Assembly: GCF_900156285.1 (NCBI RefSeq)
Contig: NZ_FTNC01000001.1
Location: forward strand, 326,678-390,677
Source of the DNA: Halanaerobium kushneri
GTDB lineage: Bacteria > Bacillota > Halanaerobiia > Halanaerobiales > Halanaerobiaceae
Length of the DNA: 64,000 nucleotides
Direction of reading: 5' to 3'
A model generated the notes under the pieces. It was not told the DNA's origin and made no database searches. It worked only from the letters and a program-made list of their open reading frames with translations. The translations under genes were made by a program, and so were the position numbers. Of the stretch, positions 16,730 to 28,072 are shown one piece after another (position 1 is the first letter of the stretch; every line of letters starts with the position of its first letter).

Positions 16730-16764
16730 TAAAACAGCTGCAGATCTTACTCTACAGCTGTCTC
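16730..16764 (-). terminator. Terminator after cimA
   Basis: On the minus strand an 11-bp stem (ACAGCTG arm pairing with CAGCTGT, extended by TAGA/TCTG with one G-U pair) is followed by TTTTA. It sits about 20 bases past the cimA stop codon and ends the ilv-leu-cimA transcript. Confidence 0.75.
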
Positions 16765-16781
16765 TTTAAATTATCTCATTT

Positions 16782-18356
16782 TTAATTTATACTTATTCCT
16801 GCTTCAATTAAAAGCCAGTATTCTATACTATCCAGTAGTGCATCCCAGGATGCCTGAATAATATTGGTAGAAACTCCAACAGTTGTCCATGATTTTTCCA
16901 GATCAGCAGTTTCAATTAATACTCTTACCTTAGCTGCGGTACCATCATTTCCGTTCAAAACCCTAACCTTATAATCAATTAGTTTGGTTTCGGTTATTTC
17001 CGGATAAAATGATACTAAAGCCTTACGAAAACAATTATCCAGCGCATTAACAGGACCATCTCCTTCAGCAGCAATATGAACCTTCTCACCATTAACCTTC
17101 ATTTTTACTACAGCTTCTGAATAGGTTTTATTATCACGGTTTACACTATTGGTTCTAAAATCTTCTATCTCAAAAAAAGGATTATAATCCTTAAATTCTC
17201 TGAAGGCTAGAAGAATCAGTGAAGCCTCTGCTCCTTCAAACTGATAACCCTGATTTTCTAATGATTTAACTTTTTTGATCAGTTTTTTTATCATTGCATC
17301 AGAAAAATCTTCAAGATTAAAACCAATTTCTTTTAACTTATACCTCAGATTTGACTTTCCAGCTAACTCAGAAACAAGTACCCGGCGCTCATTACCAACC
17401 AACTCCGGCTCTATATGCTCATAAGTATGAGGATTTTTACGAACCGCACTGACATGAATTCCTCCCTTATGAGTAAAAGCACTTTTCCCCACATAGGGCT
17501 TATTATTAATTGGGATTAAATTGGCAGTTTCAGTAACAAAGAAATAAAGTGGTTTTAATTGTTTTAATTGTTCAGAGGTCACCAGTTCTTCACCATACTT
17601 TAACTGTAGAGCAGGAATAACACTGCACAAATCAGCATTACCACAGCGCTCTCCCAGACCTCCAACCGTGCCCTGAACCTGAACTGCACCTTCCTCATAA
17701 GCCGCCAGAGAATTTGCTACAGCCAGATTGCCATCATTATGAGAATGAATACCAAGTGGAGTATCACACTCTGCCTTAACTTCCTGCACTATTTTTGTCA
17801 CCTGAGAGGGAAGCATTCCTCCATTAGTATCACATAAAATTAAAAGTTCAGCTCCCGCTTCAGCAGCCACCTTTAATGTTTTTAAAGCATAATTTGGATT
17901 AGCAAGATAACCATCAAAGAAATGTTCAGCATCAAAGAATACATTTAATCCTTCTGACTTTAAAAAAGAAACAGTATCTTTAATCATTTCTATATTTTCC
18001 TTTAGTGGAATCTGAAGAGCATCAGTTACATGAAGATCCCAACTTTTAGCAAAAATAGTAACATAATCAACTCCTGCTTCAACAAGTTTTAAAATATTAC
18101 TGTCTTCTGCAGCTCTTATATTAGCTCTTCTGGTTGAACTGAAAGCAGTTATTTTAGCGTGATCTAAATTCATATTCTGAACTTCGCGAAAATAAGCCTC
18201 ATCTTTAGGATTGGAACCCGGCCATCCTCCTTCAATGAAATCAATTCCAAAACGATCTAACTGTCTTGTAATTCTGAGCTTATCATCAAGTGATAAAGAA
18301 ATTCCTTCTCCCTGTGAGCCATCTCTTAAAGTTGTATCATAAAGTGTTAATCCCAC
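16782..18356 (-). CDS. cimA: (R)-citramalate synthase
   Basis: CimA (524 aa) condenses pyruvate with acetyl-CoA to citramalate, the first step of threonine-independent isoleucine synthesis. It has the DRE-TIM catalytic barrel opening LYDTTLRDGSQGEGIS, the metal-ligand motif GIHSHNDGNLAVAN, and GGLGERCGNADL, with a C-terminal LeuA-type dimer domain. The early sequence FIEGGWPGSNPKD and overall length place it with CimA/LeuA-like proteins rather than with LeuA, which is separately encoded at 21283. Start is GTG. Co-transcribed with leuBCD, whose products also act on citramalate, which supports the assignment. Confidence 0.9.
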   Translation of the reverse strand: MGLTLYDTTLRDGSQGEGISLSLDDKLRITRQLDRFGIDFIEGGWPGSNPKDEAYFREVQNMNLDHAKITAFSSTRRANIRAAEDSNILKLVEAGVDYVTIFAKSWDLHVTDALQIPLKENIEMIKDTVSFLKSEGLNVFFDAEHFFDGYLANPNYALKTLKVAAEAGAELLILCDTNGGMLPSQVTKIVQEVKAECDTPLGIHSHNDGNLAVANSLAAYEEGAVQVQGTVGGLGERCGNADLCSVIPALQLKYGEELVTSEQLKQLKPLYFFVTETANLIPINNKPYVGKSAFTHKGGIHVSAVRKNPHTYEHIEPELVGNERRVLVSELAGKSNLRYKLKEIGFNLEDFSDAMIKKLIKKVKSLENQGYQFEGAEASLILLAFREFKDYNPFFEIEDFRTNSVNRDNKTYSEAVVKMKVNGEKVHIAAEGDGPVNALDNCFRKALVSFYPEITETKLIDYKVRVLNGNDGTAAKVRVLIETADLEKSWTTVGVSTNIIQASWDALLDSIEYWLLIEAGISIN

Positions 18357-18365
18357 TAGTCATCA

Positions 18366-19433
18366 CTACTCACCTTCCTCTTTGCTTTTAAGATTTTGAA
18401 CCAGATAATCCCCAACTTCATCTGTACTTAAGTCTCCACCCTGATCGGAAGTAACCATATTATTCTCTAAAGCATCCTTAACTGCCTCTTCTACCTTTGG
18501 TGTCAAATTACCATGGCCAAGTTCTCTGAGCATCATTCCCGCTGCTAAAACGGCTGCCAGTGGATTAGCTATATTTTGACCGGCAATATCGGGTGCACTT
18601 CCATGAACGGGTTCAAACATAGAAATGCTTTCTGGATTTATATTACCAGAAACAGCCATTCCCATTCCTCCCTGAATTTCTGCTCCAAGATCAGTAATGA
18701 TATCACCAAAAATATTACAGGTAACAATTACATCAAAAATTTCCGGATTACGAACCATTTTCATGGTAATTGCATCAACTAAAAAGTGATTTTGTTCAAC
18801 ATCAGGATAATTTTTACCCATTTCTTTAAAAGAGCGCTGCCACAGATTATGAGCATAGGTCAATACATTACTCTTATCACAGACAGTTAGTTTAGGTTCT
18901 CTACCAAATTCTTGAGCATACTCAAAAGCATATTTGATTACTCTATCCACACCTTTACGAGTAGAAATCATTTCCTGAGTAGCCACTTCATCTGGAGTAT
19001 CTTTCTTTAAAAAGCCACCTATACCAGCATAAATTCCTTCAGTATTTTCTCTAACAACAGTAAAATCAATATCTTTAATTCCTTTACCTTTAAGAGGAGA
19101 AAATTCTTCTTTATACAATTTAATAGGTCTTAAATTTACATACTGGTCAAAATAAAAGCGAAGTTTAAGTAAAATTCCCTTTTCTAGAATTCCTGGCTCA
19201 ACTCGTGGATCCCCAACAGCTCCCAGATAAATTGAGTCAAAGGTTTCCAACTTATTTAAAACATCATCAGGTAAAATATCGCCTGTTTTTAAATATCGTT
19301 CAGCCCCCAGATCAAATTTTTCGAACTTCAGACCAAGATTATAGGCATTATCCAGATACTCTAAAACTTTTATTCCCTGTCGGGTAACCTCTTCTCCAAT
19401 TCCGTCACCCGGTATATATGCTATATTACTCAT
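18366..19433 (-). CDS. leuB: 3-isopropylmalate / 3-methylmalate dehydrogenase
   Basis: LeuB (355 aa) is a beta-decarboxylating dehydrogenase producing 2-ketoisocaproate precursors and, with CimA, 2-ketobutyrate. Motifs: IPGDGIG, LGAVGDPRV, RENTEGIYAGIGG, VCDKSNVL with the catalytic Lys, and the NAD-site segment FEPVHGSAPDIAGQNIANPLA. The adenine-contact region is of the NAD type. The sequence also recalls the tartrate/3-methylmalate branch of the family (KFDLGAERYLKTG), so acting in both the leucine and the citramalate route is plausible. Its ATG follows the leuD stop codon immediately. Confidence 0.92.
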   Translation of the reverse strand: MSNIAYIPGDGIGEEVTRQGIKVLEYLDNAYNLGLKFEKFDLGAERYLKTGDILPDDVLNKLETFDSIYLGAVGDPRVEPGILEKGILLKLRFYFDQYVNLRPIKLYKEEFSPLKGKGIKDIDFTVVRENTEGIYAGIGGFLKKDTPDEVATQEMISTRKGVDRVIKYAFEYAQEFGREPKLTVCDKSNVLTYAHNLWQRSFKEMGKNYPDVEQNHFLVDAITMKMVRNPEIFDVIVTCNIFGDIITDLGAEIQGGMGMAVSGNINPESISMFEPVHGSAPDIAGQNIANPLAAVLAAGMMLRELGHGNLTPKVEEAVKDALENNMVTSDQGGDLSTDEVGDYLVQNLKSKEEGE

Positions 19434-19925
19434 CTATACCAGCTCCTTTTTGACATGTTCGATTAAACCGCCATCTTTAATAATTTCCTGCATAAAGGGA
19501 GGGAATGGTTCTGCCTGATAAGTCTCACCTGTGCGCATATTTTTAATTTCACCCTGATCAATATCAACTTCCAGCTCATCTCCTGCTTCGGCTGCTTTAA
19601 CAGCTTCCGGTGACTCTAAGATTGGAAGACCAATATTAATCGAGTTACGATAAAAAATTCGGGCAAAACTTTCTGCTATCACACAGGAAACCCCTGCATA
19701 TTTAATAGCAAGAGGAGCATGTTCTCGAGAAGAACCGGAGCCAAAGTTTTTACCACCAACAATAATATCACCGTCAGTTACCTCTTCAGCAAAATTTTCG
19801 TCAATGTCTTCCATACAGTGAGCCGCTAAATTGGCTGGATCTGATGAATTAAGATAGCGAGCTGGAATAATCACATCTGTATCTACATTATCTCCATATT
19901 TAAATACTTTTCCTTTTAATTTCAT
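19434..19925 (-). CDS. leuD: 3-isopropylmalate dehydratase small subunit
   Basis: LeuD (163 aa) is the swivel domain partner of LeuC. The short, archaeal/clostridial type is seen from [21 protein letters not shown], the signature [22 protein letters not shown] and [15 protein letters not shown]. The heterodimer isomerises isopropylmalate and probably also citramalate. The start overlaps the leuC stop (TAATG), so the two subunits are made together. Confidence 0.95.
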   Translation of the reverse strand: MKLKGKVFKYGDNVDTDVIIPARYLNSSDPANLAAHCMEDIDENFAEEVTDGDIIVGGKNFGSGSSREHAPLAIKYAGVSCVIAESFARIFYRNSINIGLPILESPEAVKAAEAGDELEVDIDQGEIKNMRTGETYQAEPFPPFMQEIIKDGGLIEHVKKELV

Positions 19926-21190
19926 TATTTAACCTCCTCTGGACCGGCAATATAGCCTTTGATTGCTGATGCTGCCGCCACAGCTGGACTAGCCAGATAA
20001 ACTTCACTTTTAGTTGAACCCATCCGACCGACAAAATTACGGTTGGTTGTAGAAATAGCTTTTTCACCTTCAGCTAAAATACCCATATGTCCACCCAGGC
20101 AGGGTCCACAGGTTGGTGTAGAAACTGCTACTCCGGCATCAATAAAAATATCAAATAATCCTTCATTCATTGCCTGTTTGTAAATCTTCTGAGTCCCTGG
20201 AAATACAAGACAGCGAACATTTTCGTTAACTGTATGTCCTTTTAATATTTCTGCTGCTACTCTTAAATCTTCCAGTCGACCATTGGTACAGGAACCAATA
20301 ACCGCCTGCTGAATTTCAATTTTTTCTTCGATTTCATCCAGCCCTTTGGTATTTTCAGGCAGACTAGGAAAAGCAATCTGAGGTGTGATTTGACTGACAT
20401 CTATCTCGATTACCTTCTCATATTCTGCATCTGGATCTGCATTAAGTACAGTATAATCACGCTGAGCTTTATCTTTAAGATAGGCTTCTGTTTTCTCGTC
20501 TGCTGCAATTAATCCCGCTTTACCTCCAGCTTCAATTGCCATATTAGACATTGTCATTCTGCCGTCCATAGAAAGATTTTCAATTGCTTCTCCTGTAAAT
20601 TCCATCGCTTTATATAAAGCACCATCTACACCAATTTTCCCAATTGTATATAAAATTAAATCCTTACCACTAACGTGAGGCTTAAGCTCACCTTTATAAA
20701 TAATTTTAATTGTAGGTGGCACCTTAAACCAGGCTTTACCTGTAGCCATAGCTGCTGCCATATCAGTACTTCCAACTCCAGTTCCTAAAGCACCCAAAGC
20801 ACCATAGGTACAGGTGTGAGAATCCGCACCAATAATAATTTCACCAGGCAAAGTTAATCCCTTTTCCGGTAGTAATACATGCTCAATTCCCATCTGACCC
20901 ACTTCAAAGAAATTTGTAATTTCATATTTTTTGGCAAACTTTCTGATCATATTAACCTGCTCTGCTGCTTTAATATCCTTATTTGGAGTAAAATGATCAG
21001 GTACAATTGCAATTCTATCCTTATCAAAGACTTTATCCACACCAATTTTTTCAAATTCCTTTACTGCCACTGGAGTTGTTATATCATTACCGAGCACCAT
21101 ATCAACTCTGGCGTTTACTATCTCTCCAGGTTTTAATTCATCCCGATCAGAATGAGCAGCCAGGATTTTTTCAATCATTGTCATTCCCAT
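19925..21190 (-). CDS. leuC: 3-isopropylmalate dehydratase large subunit
   Basis: LeuC (421 aa) carries the [4Fe-4S] cluster of isopropylmalate isomerase. The cluster cysteines are in [12 protein letters not shown] and [12 protein letters not shown]; substrate motifs [21 protein letters not shown] and PDHFTPNKD are present. Length places it in the homoaconitase-like short subfamily that pairs with a 163-aa LeuD, as here. The ribosome site AAGAGGAG lies upstream of the first of several close ATG codons, so the start is uncertain by three codons. Confidence 0.95.
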   Translation of the reverse strand: MGMTMIEKILAAHSDRDELKPGEIVNARVDMVLGNDITTPVAVKEFEKIGVDKVFDKDRIAIVPDHFTPNKDIKAAEQVNMIRKFAKKYEITNFFEVGQMGIEHVLLPEKGLTLPGEIIIGADSHTCTYGALGALGTGVGSTDMAAAMATGKAWFKVPPTIKIIYKGELKPHVSGKDLILYTIGKIGVDGALYKAMEFTGEAIENLSMDGRMTMSNMAIEAGGKAGLIAADEKTEAYLKDKAQRDYTVLNADPDAEYEKVIEIDVSQITPQIAFPSLPENTKGLDEIEEKIEIQQAVIGSCTNGRLEDLRVAAEILKGHTVNENVRCLVFPGTQKIYKQAMNEGLFDIFIDAGVAVSTPTCGPCLGGHMGILAEGEKAISTTNRNFVGRMGSTKSEVYLASPAVAAASAIKGYIAGPEEVK

Positions 21191-21248
21191 TTAGTTAATC
21201 ACTCCTCTTAAATTCCTTATAATATTATAGATTTTTTTAAAATATTCT

Positions 21249-21278
21249 TAAACAGCCCGAGTAATCTCAGGCTGTTTT
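21249..21278 (-). terminator. Hairpin between leuA and leuC
   Basis: A stable stem (ACAGCC with GGCTGT, extended by GAG/CTC across one mismatch, four-base loop) lies between leuA and leuC. On the minus strand only TTT follows directly. It may partly terminate transcription or protect the upstream mRNA rather than fully end the operon. Confidence 0.5.
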
Positions 21279-21282
21279 GATT

Positions 21283-22806
21283 TTATTTATTTTTAGTATA
21301 AACAAGATACTTATTAATTGCTTCAATGTAGGCGGCTGCACTGGCTTCTGTAATATCAGTCTGAGATGAGTGACCAGTAAAAATTTTGCCATCAATTTCG
21401 GCAGCAATAAAAGCCTCTCCCAGTGCATCTTTACCTTCTGTAACCGCATCAATCTTATAAGACATCAGTTTAATATCTTCAATACCAGTTAATTCATTGA
21501 TAGTCTGGAAAATTGCATCTACCGGGCCATCGCCATTACAGGCGGCCGACTGAATAATTTCGCCTTCCTTTTTCAGTCTAACTGTAGCTGTTGGGAGTAG
21601 TCCCTTACCTGTTAATACTGATATATACTCCATTTCATATATCTTTTCGTAATCATAGAGTTCATTATCCAGAAGAGCAATGATATCTGCATTACTGACA
21701 TTTTTCTTCTTGTCAGCCAGATCTTTAAACCGCTTAAAAAAGCTTTCAAAGCTCTCTTGATCAAGTTCATAATCATATTTTTCCAGAAAATCTTTTAGAG
21801 CATGACGTCCGGAATGTTTACCTAAAACCAGTTTGTTATGGTCAAGACCAATGGTTTTTGCATCCATAATCTCATAGGTAGTTCTTTCCTTGATCACACC
21901 ATCCTGATGAATTCCTGCTTCATGAGCAAAGGCATTAGCTCCTACAATTGCTTTATTGGCCTGCAGAGTAATACCGGTCGAATTAGCTACTAACTTAGAG
22001 AGACGAGCAATTTGAGTTGTATCCTGAGTTATATCCAGATTATAATAATCCTGTCTGGTATATAAGGCCATCACAATTTCTTCTAGAGCAGCATTTCCGG
22101 CTCTCTCACCAATTCCATTAACTGAAACTTCTACCTGACTTGCCCCATTCTCAATAGCTGCCAGAGAGTTGGCCACTGCAAGCCCCAGATCATTATGGCA
22201 GTGAACACTAATTTCAGCCTGATCAATATTAGGAGTCTTTTCTTTAACATCCTTGATCAACTGACCAAATTCTGAGGGCACTGCATAACCAACAGTATCC
22301 GGAATATTAATTACTTTTGCACCAACATCAATTACTGCCTTAAAAAGTCGGGCCAAAAAATCAGTACCTGTGCGAGAGGCATCCTCTGCTGAAAACTCAA
22401 TATTATCAGTATACTGAGCCGCATATTTAACAGCTTCCACCGCATTATTTAATACTTCATCTTCTGACATCTGTAATTTATATTCTAAATGTATTGGCGA
22501 AGATGCAATAAAAACATGAATCCTGGGGTTTTCAGCATGCTGCACAGCCTCCCAGGCTCGATCAATATCACTTTTGCGGCATCTAGCCAGAGCTGCTACT
22601 TCAACACCTTTTACATTTTCAGCTACCATTTTAACTGCATTAAAATCTCCATCTGAGGAAATAGGAAATCCAGCTTCAATCACATTAACTTTCATCTTGG
22701 CCAGCTGTTTGGCAATTGCCAGCTTTTCTTCGGGAATTAAAGTCACACCTGGAGACTGTTCTCCATCCCTTAATGTTGTATCAAATATTTTAACACCTGC
22801 CATCAT
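21283..22806 (-). CDS. leuA: 2-isopropylmalate synthase
   Basis: LeuA (507 aa) condenses acetyl-CoA with 2-ketoisovalerate, the committed step of leucine synthesis. The barrel opens KIFDTTLRDGEQSPGVTL and shows HCHNDLGLAVANSLAA, NGIGERAGNAALEE and a C-terminal regulatory domain from about residue 385 with NGDGPVDA, where leucine feedback normally acts. An ATG at 22806 (or 22803) with AGGTGG upstream is preferred over a GTG three codons earlier. It follows ilvC by 28 bases. Confidence 0.95.
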   Translation of the reverse strand: MMAGVKIFDTTLRDGEQSPGVTLIPEEKLAIAKQLAKMKVNVIEAGFPISSDGDFNAVKMVAENVKGVEVAALARCRKSDIDRAWEAVQHAENPRIHVFIASSPIHLEYKLQMSEDEVLNNAVEAVKYAAQYTDNIEFSAEDASRTGTDFLARLFKAVIDVGAKVINIPDTVGYAVPSEFGQLIKDVKEKTPNIDQAEISVHCHNDLGLAVANSLAAIENGASQVEVSVNGIGERAGNAALEEIVMALYTRQDYYNLDITQDTTQIARLSKLVANSTGITLQANKAIVGANAFAHEAGIHQDGVIKERTTYEIMDAKTIGLDHNKLVLGKHSGRHALKDFLEKYDYELDQESFESFFKRFKDLADKKKNVSNADIIALLDNELYDYEKIYEMEYISVLTGKGLLPTATVRLKKEGEIIQSAACNGDGPVDAIFQTINELTGIEDIKLMSYKIDAVTEGKDALGEAFIAAEIDGKIFTGHSSQTDITEASAAAYIEAINKYLVYTKNK

Positions 22807-22834
22807 ATTCACCACCTTTTATCTGTCCTGCTAA

Positions 22835-23836
<1,002 letters not shown>

Positions 23837-23851
23837 TTATGTTCTTATATT

Positions 23852-24337
23852 TTATTTAGCTGCCTGTCCTCTACTTAAGGCAACTATTCCTGTTCTTACA
23901 AATTCTGCTATACCGAAATCCCTCAAAAGTTCCGTTAAAGCTTCCAGTTTATCTTCAGTACCTGTGGCTTCAATCATTAAACTATCAGGTGCTACATCAA
24001 CAATCTGAGCCCTAAATGTGTCAGCAATCTGGATAATCTCTGATCGCTGTTTGCGAGTACACTTAACTCTGATTAAAATTAAGTCTCTTTCCACAATAGA
24101 ATTTTTGTCAAGTTCAGTAATTTTTAAAACATTAATCAGCTTGTGCAGCTGTTTGGTTACCTGCTCTAATACTTTCTCATCACCCTGAACTACAATTGTC
24201 ATCCTTGAAATCTCAGGATTTTCTGTTTTACCAACATTTAAACTTTCAATATTGAAATTCCGCCGACTAAAGAGTCCGGCAATTCTGGTTAAAACACCGG
24301 GCTTATTAAGTACGGAAACTGATAAAATATGTGTCAT
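23852..24337 (-). CDS. ilvN: Acetolactate synthase small (regulatory) subunit
   Basis: IlvN (161 aa) confers valine feedback control on the catalytic subunit. It opens with an ACT domain (HILSVSVLNKPGVLTRIAGLFSRR, NIESLNVG) and has the second regulatory domain with ERDLILIRVKC and FRAQIVDVAPDSLMIEATG. It begins 3 bases after the ilvB stop codon, so the two subunits are coupled. Confidence 0.95.
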   Translation of the reverse strand: MTHILSVSVLNKPGVLTRIAGLFSRRNFNIESLNVGKTENPEISRMTIVVQGDEKVLEQVTKQLHKLINVLKITELDKNSIVERDLILIRVKCTRKQRSEIIQIADTFRAQIVDVAPDSLMIEATGTEDKLEALTELLRDFGIAEFVRTGIVALSRGQAAK

Positions 24338-24340
24338 AAA

Positions 24341-26011
24341 TTATCCCCCTATCATATCTTTTAAGCCGGCACCTGCTGGTACCATTGGATAGACATTTTC
24401 TTCTTCCGGAATGTGTACATCTAAAATAGCCGGTCCCTGATGCTCCATGGCTTCCTTTAAGGCACTATCAAGTTCTGATTTTTTATCCACAGACTTAGAC
24501 CAGATCCCATAAGCTTCTCCCATCTTAACAAAATTAGGAGCCGGAATCTTTGTAGAAGAATATCTTTTTTCAAAGAATATTTCCTGCCACTGCCTGACCA
24601 TTCCTAAATATTTATTGTTAAAAATAATTACTTTAATCGGAATATTGTAAGTCTGAGCTGTTCCAAGTTCCTGAATATTCATCTGAATACTGCCATCTCC
24701 TGCAATCAACACAACCTTTTCTTTCGGCTGTCCAATCTGAGCTCCGATTGCGGCCGGAAGTCCATAGCCCATTGTCCCCAGTCCTCCGGAAGTGATAAAT
24801 TGACGTGGCTTTTTATATTTGTGGAACTGAGCCGCCCACATCTGATGCTGACCAACTTCAGTGACAATAGTTGCATCACCATTAGTGTATTTATCAATTT
24901 CTTCCATAATGTACTGAGGCTTTATAGTCTCTGAACCATCATCTTCATATTTTAGTGGATAATTTTCCTTAAGCTCTTTGATCCGCTGCTGCCAGACTCC
25001 ATTTTTTTTCGCTTCTATATGAGGAAGCAGTTCTCTAAGTACTGTCTTTACATCCCCCACAATTGGAATTTCTACATCAATATTTTTCCCTATTTCTGCT
25101 GGATCAATATCAATCTGAATTATATCTGCCTGAGCAGCAAATTCATCCAATTTACCGGTTACTCGATCATCAAAACGAGCACCAACTGCGATTAAAATGT
25201 CGGTCTCCAGAGTCGCCTTATTTGCATATTGAGTACCATGCATTCCCAGCATTTCCAGGGCCAGAGGTTGATCCTCCGGATAAATACCAAGTGCCATTAA
25301 AGTTGTGGTTACAGGGATTTTGGCTTTATCGACCATTTCTCGTAATTCCTTTTCTGCCCCTGAGATAACCGCTCCTCCACCTACATATAAAAGTGGACGA
25401 CTTGCATTATTGATTGCTTTAGCTGCCTTATTAATCTGCAGTTTATGTCCTTCGAAAGTTGGTCTGTAACCAGGTAGATTAACTCGATCAGGATATTTAA
25501 ACTCGGTAACCGCCTGTGTTACATCCTTGGCCAGATCAATCAGTACCGGTCCTGGCCTCCCTGTACGGGCAATATAAAAAGCTTCTTTAATTGTTCTTGC
25601 CAGATCCTTAATATCTGTGACCAAGAAATTATGCTTGGTAATGGGTAGGGAAATACCCGTAATATCAGCTTCCTGAAAGGCATCTTTTCCAATTAAAGAG
25701 CTGGAAACCTGACCTGTAAATGCTACTAAGGGCACAGAGTCCATTTGAGCATTGGCCAGTCCTGTAACCAAATTTGTTCCTCCTGGTCCAGAAGTTGCAA
25801 TGCAGACTCCAACTTTTCCACTGCTGCGAGCATAACCATCAGCCGCATGAACAACTCCCTGTTCATGTCTTCCCAGATAATGTTTTAAATCTGAATTGTA
25901 AAGAGCATCATAGAGATTAATAACAGCACCTCCAGGATAACCAAATACAACTTCAACATTTTCTTTCTTTAATGATTCAATAATTATTTCTCCACCATTT
26001 AATTTTGGCAT
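24341..26011 (-). CDS. ilvB: Acetolactate synthase large (catalytic) subunit
   Basis: IlvB (556 aa) is a thiamine-diphosphate enzyme condensing pyruvate with pyruvate or 2-ketobutyrate. Motifs: VFGYPGGAVINLYDAL, the catalytic Glu in GRHEQGVVHAADGYAR, SGPGGTNLVTG, FAD-site GMHGTQYANKA, and the ThDP/Mg motif AGDGSIQMNIQELGTA...NNKYLGMVRQWQ. The ATG at 26011 has GGAGGTG six bases upstream; a longer frame to 26080 would read through the leader terminator and is rejected. First gene after the leader region, with a consensus promoter at 26325-26353. Confidence 0.95.
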   Translation of the reverse strand: MPKLNGGEIIIESLKKENVEVVFGYPGGAVINLYDALYNSDLKHYLGRHEQGVVHAADGYARSSGKVGVCIATSGPGGTNLVTGLANAQMDSVPLVAFTGQVSSSLIGKDAFQEADITGISLPITKHNFLVTDIKDLARTIKEAFYIARTGRPGPVLIDLAKDVTQAVTEFKYPDRVNLPGYRPTFEGHKLQINKAAKAINNASRPLLYVGGGAVISGAEKELREMVDKAKIPVTTTLMALGIYPEDQPLALEMLGMHGTQYANKATLETDILIAVGARFDDRVTGKLDEFAAQADIIQIDIDPAEIGKNIDVEIPIVGDVKTVLRELLPHIEAKKNGVWQQRIKELKENYPLKYEDDGSETIKPQYIMEEIDKYTNGDATIVTEVGQHQMWAAQFHKYKKPRQFITSGGLGTMGYGLPAAIGAQIGQPKEKVVLIAGDGSIQMNIQELGTAQTYNIPIKVIIFNNKYLGMVRQWQEIFFEKRYSSTKIPAPNFVKMGEAYGIWSKSVDKKSELDSALKEAMEHQGPAILDVHIPEEENVYPMVPAGAGLKDMIGG

Positions 26012-26318
26012 AGATTCACCTCCGCTGTGATTTTGAAAAATTAAAATTATAAATAGATACAAAAATAGCCCTGAATACAATTATCCAGGGCAGAAAATTA
26101 TCTAAGAATCTATAATCGAAAACCGGGTTTAAATTAACTGAAAATTAAATAAACTTCTTCTTTGTTTATTATTTAAAATAAAATTTCAGTAATTTTCAGC
26201 TTCTTTAATCCTAGATTAAAAAAACTAAACTCCTATTTCGACTAATAAAATTCTTAAATGAAGCCAACCCTTCTCTACTGCTTGCTATTCTTATAACTTC
26301 ATTTAATATTCTATTTAT
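26012..26318 (-). promoter_or_regulatory. Structured ilvB leader, probable attenuator
   Basis: About 300 transcribed bases separate the promoter from ilvB. On the minus strand they hold an 8-bp stem (AAATGAAG with CTTCATTT), a reading frame without a clear start that ends in codons for Leu-Val-Phe-Leu-Ile before a TAG at 26211-26213, a 7-bp hairpin with that TAG in its loop (TTTAATC/GATTAAA), two competing pairings of CTGAAAATTA or ACTGAAA with one downstream TAATTTTCAGT, and finally a G+C-rich terminator. This fits conditional termination responding to branched-chain amino acids. The T-box consensus is not present, and no start codon with ribosome site was found for the leader peptide. Confidence 0.5.
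26058..26093 (-). terminator. Leader terminator upstream of ilvB
   Basis: GCCCTG and CAGGGC form a 6-bp G+C-rich stem around a 12-base loop, followed on the minus strand by TATTTTTG. It lies about 50 bases before the ilvB start, on the same transcript, and is therefore positioned to attenuate. Confidence 0.7.
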
Positions 26319-26324
26319 ATTTTT

Positions 26325-26353
26325 ACTATACTAAATTATGATACTTTTATCAA
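26325..26353 (-). promoter_or_regulatory. Sigma-A promoter for ilvB operon
   Basis: On the minus strand TTGATA, a 17-base spacer and TATAGT. It lies between ilvD and ilvB, giving the ilvB-to-cimA genes their own start in addition to any read-through from ilvD. Confidence 0.6.
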
Positions 26354-26416
26354 TCATTTTCACAAAATATCTTTGATTTTTTAGATATTTATTACATTTT
26401 AGACTATATAATACTT

Positions 26417-28072
26417 TTAATCAAGTACTGCTCCTTTAGAAGCTGAACCTACTAATTTTGCATAGCGCTTTAAATAACCGCTGATATCCGGGACAAATGG
26501 TTCTACTTTATCCATTCTGGCTGCTAATTCTTCCTCTGATAACTCTACTTCCAGAATAAATTTATCCATATCGATATGGATAATATCTCCTTCTTCTAAG
26601 GCTGCTATTGGTCCCCCGGCAGCTGCCTCAGGCGATACATGGCCGATTGCTGCTCCTCTGGTAGCACCTGAGAAACGACCATCAGTAATTAAAGCCACAC
26701 TATCATCAAGGCCCATTCCAGCCAGAGCTGAAGTAGGTGAGAGCATTTCTCTCATTCCCGGTCCTCCTTTAGGACCTTCATTTTTAATAACTACCACATC
26801 ACCGGGATTAATTTCTCTATTATTAATAGCAGCAATTGATTCTTCTTCACTATTATAAATTCTTGCTGGTCCCCGATGGGACATCATATTATCCGCTACC
26901 GCTGCTCTTTTGACAACCGAACCTTCTGGAGCCAAATTACCTTTTAAGATAGCAAGTCCACCTCGATCATGATAAGGATTATCTAAAGAACGAATAATAT
27001 TATGATCTACAAAATTAATAGCTTTTAAATTTTCTTTCAGTGATTGCCCGGTAACAGTAACTGTATCTAAATTAATTAGATCACCTTTTACCAGCTCATT
27101 AATAACTGCATGAATACCGCCAGCTGAATTTAAGTTTTCCATGTGATTTTTGCCAGCTGGAGTTAAAGAACAGATATGGGGTACCTGATCACTGATCTCA
27201 TTAAACTTATCTAAAGGAAGATTTATTCCTGCTTCATGGGCAATTGCCGGCAGATGCAGAGCTGTATTTGTTGAACAGCCCAGCGACATATCAACAGTAA
27301 TTGCATTTTCAAATGATTTTTCTGTTAAAATATCAGAAGGTCGAATATCCTTCTCCACCAGTTTCATTACTGCTCTTCCAGCAGCTTTAGCCAGTCTAAT
27401 TCGATCAGCCTTAACAGCCGGAATTGTTCCATTACCCGGTAAAGCCAGCCCTAATACTTCAGCCAGAGAGTTCATCGAATTGGCTGTAAACATCCCGGCA
27501 CAGGAGCCAACTCCTGGACAGGCAGAACGGGCTATCTGATCCAGCTCTTCTTCCTCCATCTTACCGGAAGTAACAGAACCGACCGCCTCAAAGACATTGT
27601 GTAAGTCAATGGCATTACCACAGTGGCTGCCTGCTTCCATTGGTCCACCACTGATTACAATTGCCGGAATATCAAGTCGAGCTGCTGCCATCATCATTCC
27701 AGGTACAATTTTATCACAGTTTGGTATTAAAACCAGCCCATCCAGCTGATGTCCATTAACCACTGCTTCCACTGAATCTGCAATTATTTCTCTGCTGGCC
27801 AGAGAATAATGCATTCCACTATGGCCCATCGCAATTCCATCACAGACTCCAATAGTACCAAAAGTTAGAGCTGTACCACCAGCTGCAGTAATTCCGTGTT
27901 CAACAGCATCTTTAATTCTGTCTAAATGTTTATGACCGGGAATTATATCATTTGCCGAGTTGGCAATCCCGATTAAAGGTTTATCTATGTCATTATCGTC
28001 GAGTCCCAGAGCATAAAGTAATGATCTATGAGGGGCTCTTTCGATACCTTTTTTTATCTTATCACTTCTCAT
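26417..28072 (-). CDS. ilvD: Dihydroxy-acid dehydratase
   Basis: IlvD (551 aa) dehydrates dihydroxy acids to 2-keto acids in valine and isoleucine synthesis. Iron-sulfur and substrate motifs are seen: [53 protein letters not shown] and [21 protein letters not shown]. Length is standard for the family. It lies 109 bases after ilvE and in front of the ilvB promoter, so it may be in an ilvED transcript. Confidence 0.96.
   Translation of the reverse strand: MRSDKIKKGIERAPHRSLLYALGLDDNDIDKPLIGIANSANDIIPGHKHLDRIKDAVEHGITAAGGTALTFGTIGVCDGIAMGHSGMHYSLASREIIADSVEAVVNGHQLDGLVLIPNCDKIVPGMMMAAARLDIPAIVISGGPMEAGSHCGNAIDLHNVFEAVGSVTSGKMEEEELDQIARSACPGVGSCAGMFTANSMNSLAEVLGLALPGNGTIPAVKADRIRLAKAAGRAVMKLVEKDIRPSDILTEKSFENAITVDMSLGCSTNTALHLPAIAHEAGINLPLDKFNEISDQVPHICSLTPAGKNHMENLNSAGGIHAVINELVKGDLINLDTVTVTGQSLKENLKAINFVDHNIIRSLDNPYHDRGGLAILKGNLAPEGSVVKRAAVADNMMSHRGPARIYNSEEESIAAINNREINPGDVVVIKNEGPKGGPGMREMLSPTSALAGMGLDDSVALITDGRFSGATRGAAIGHVSPEAAAGGPIAALEEGDIIHIDMDKFILEVELSEEELAARMDKVEPFVPDISGYLKRYAKLVGSASKGAVLD

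Noticed and set aside
24341..26080. Longer ilvB reading frame starting MYSGLFLYLF
   Set aside because: It would be translated across the leader terminator; the ATG at 26011 has GGAGGTG at proper spacing and matches the normal IlvB N terminus.
26095..26320. T-box riboswitch upstream of ilvB
   Set aside because: AGAGAAGGGTTGG recalls a stem I region, but the conserved TGGNACCGCG T-box sequence is missing.
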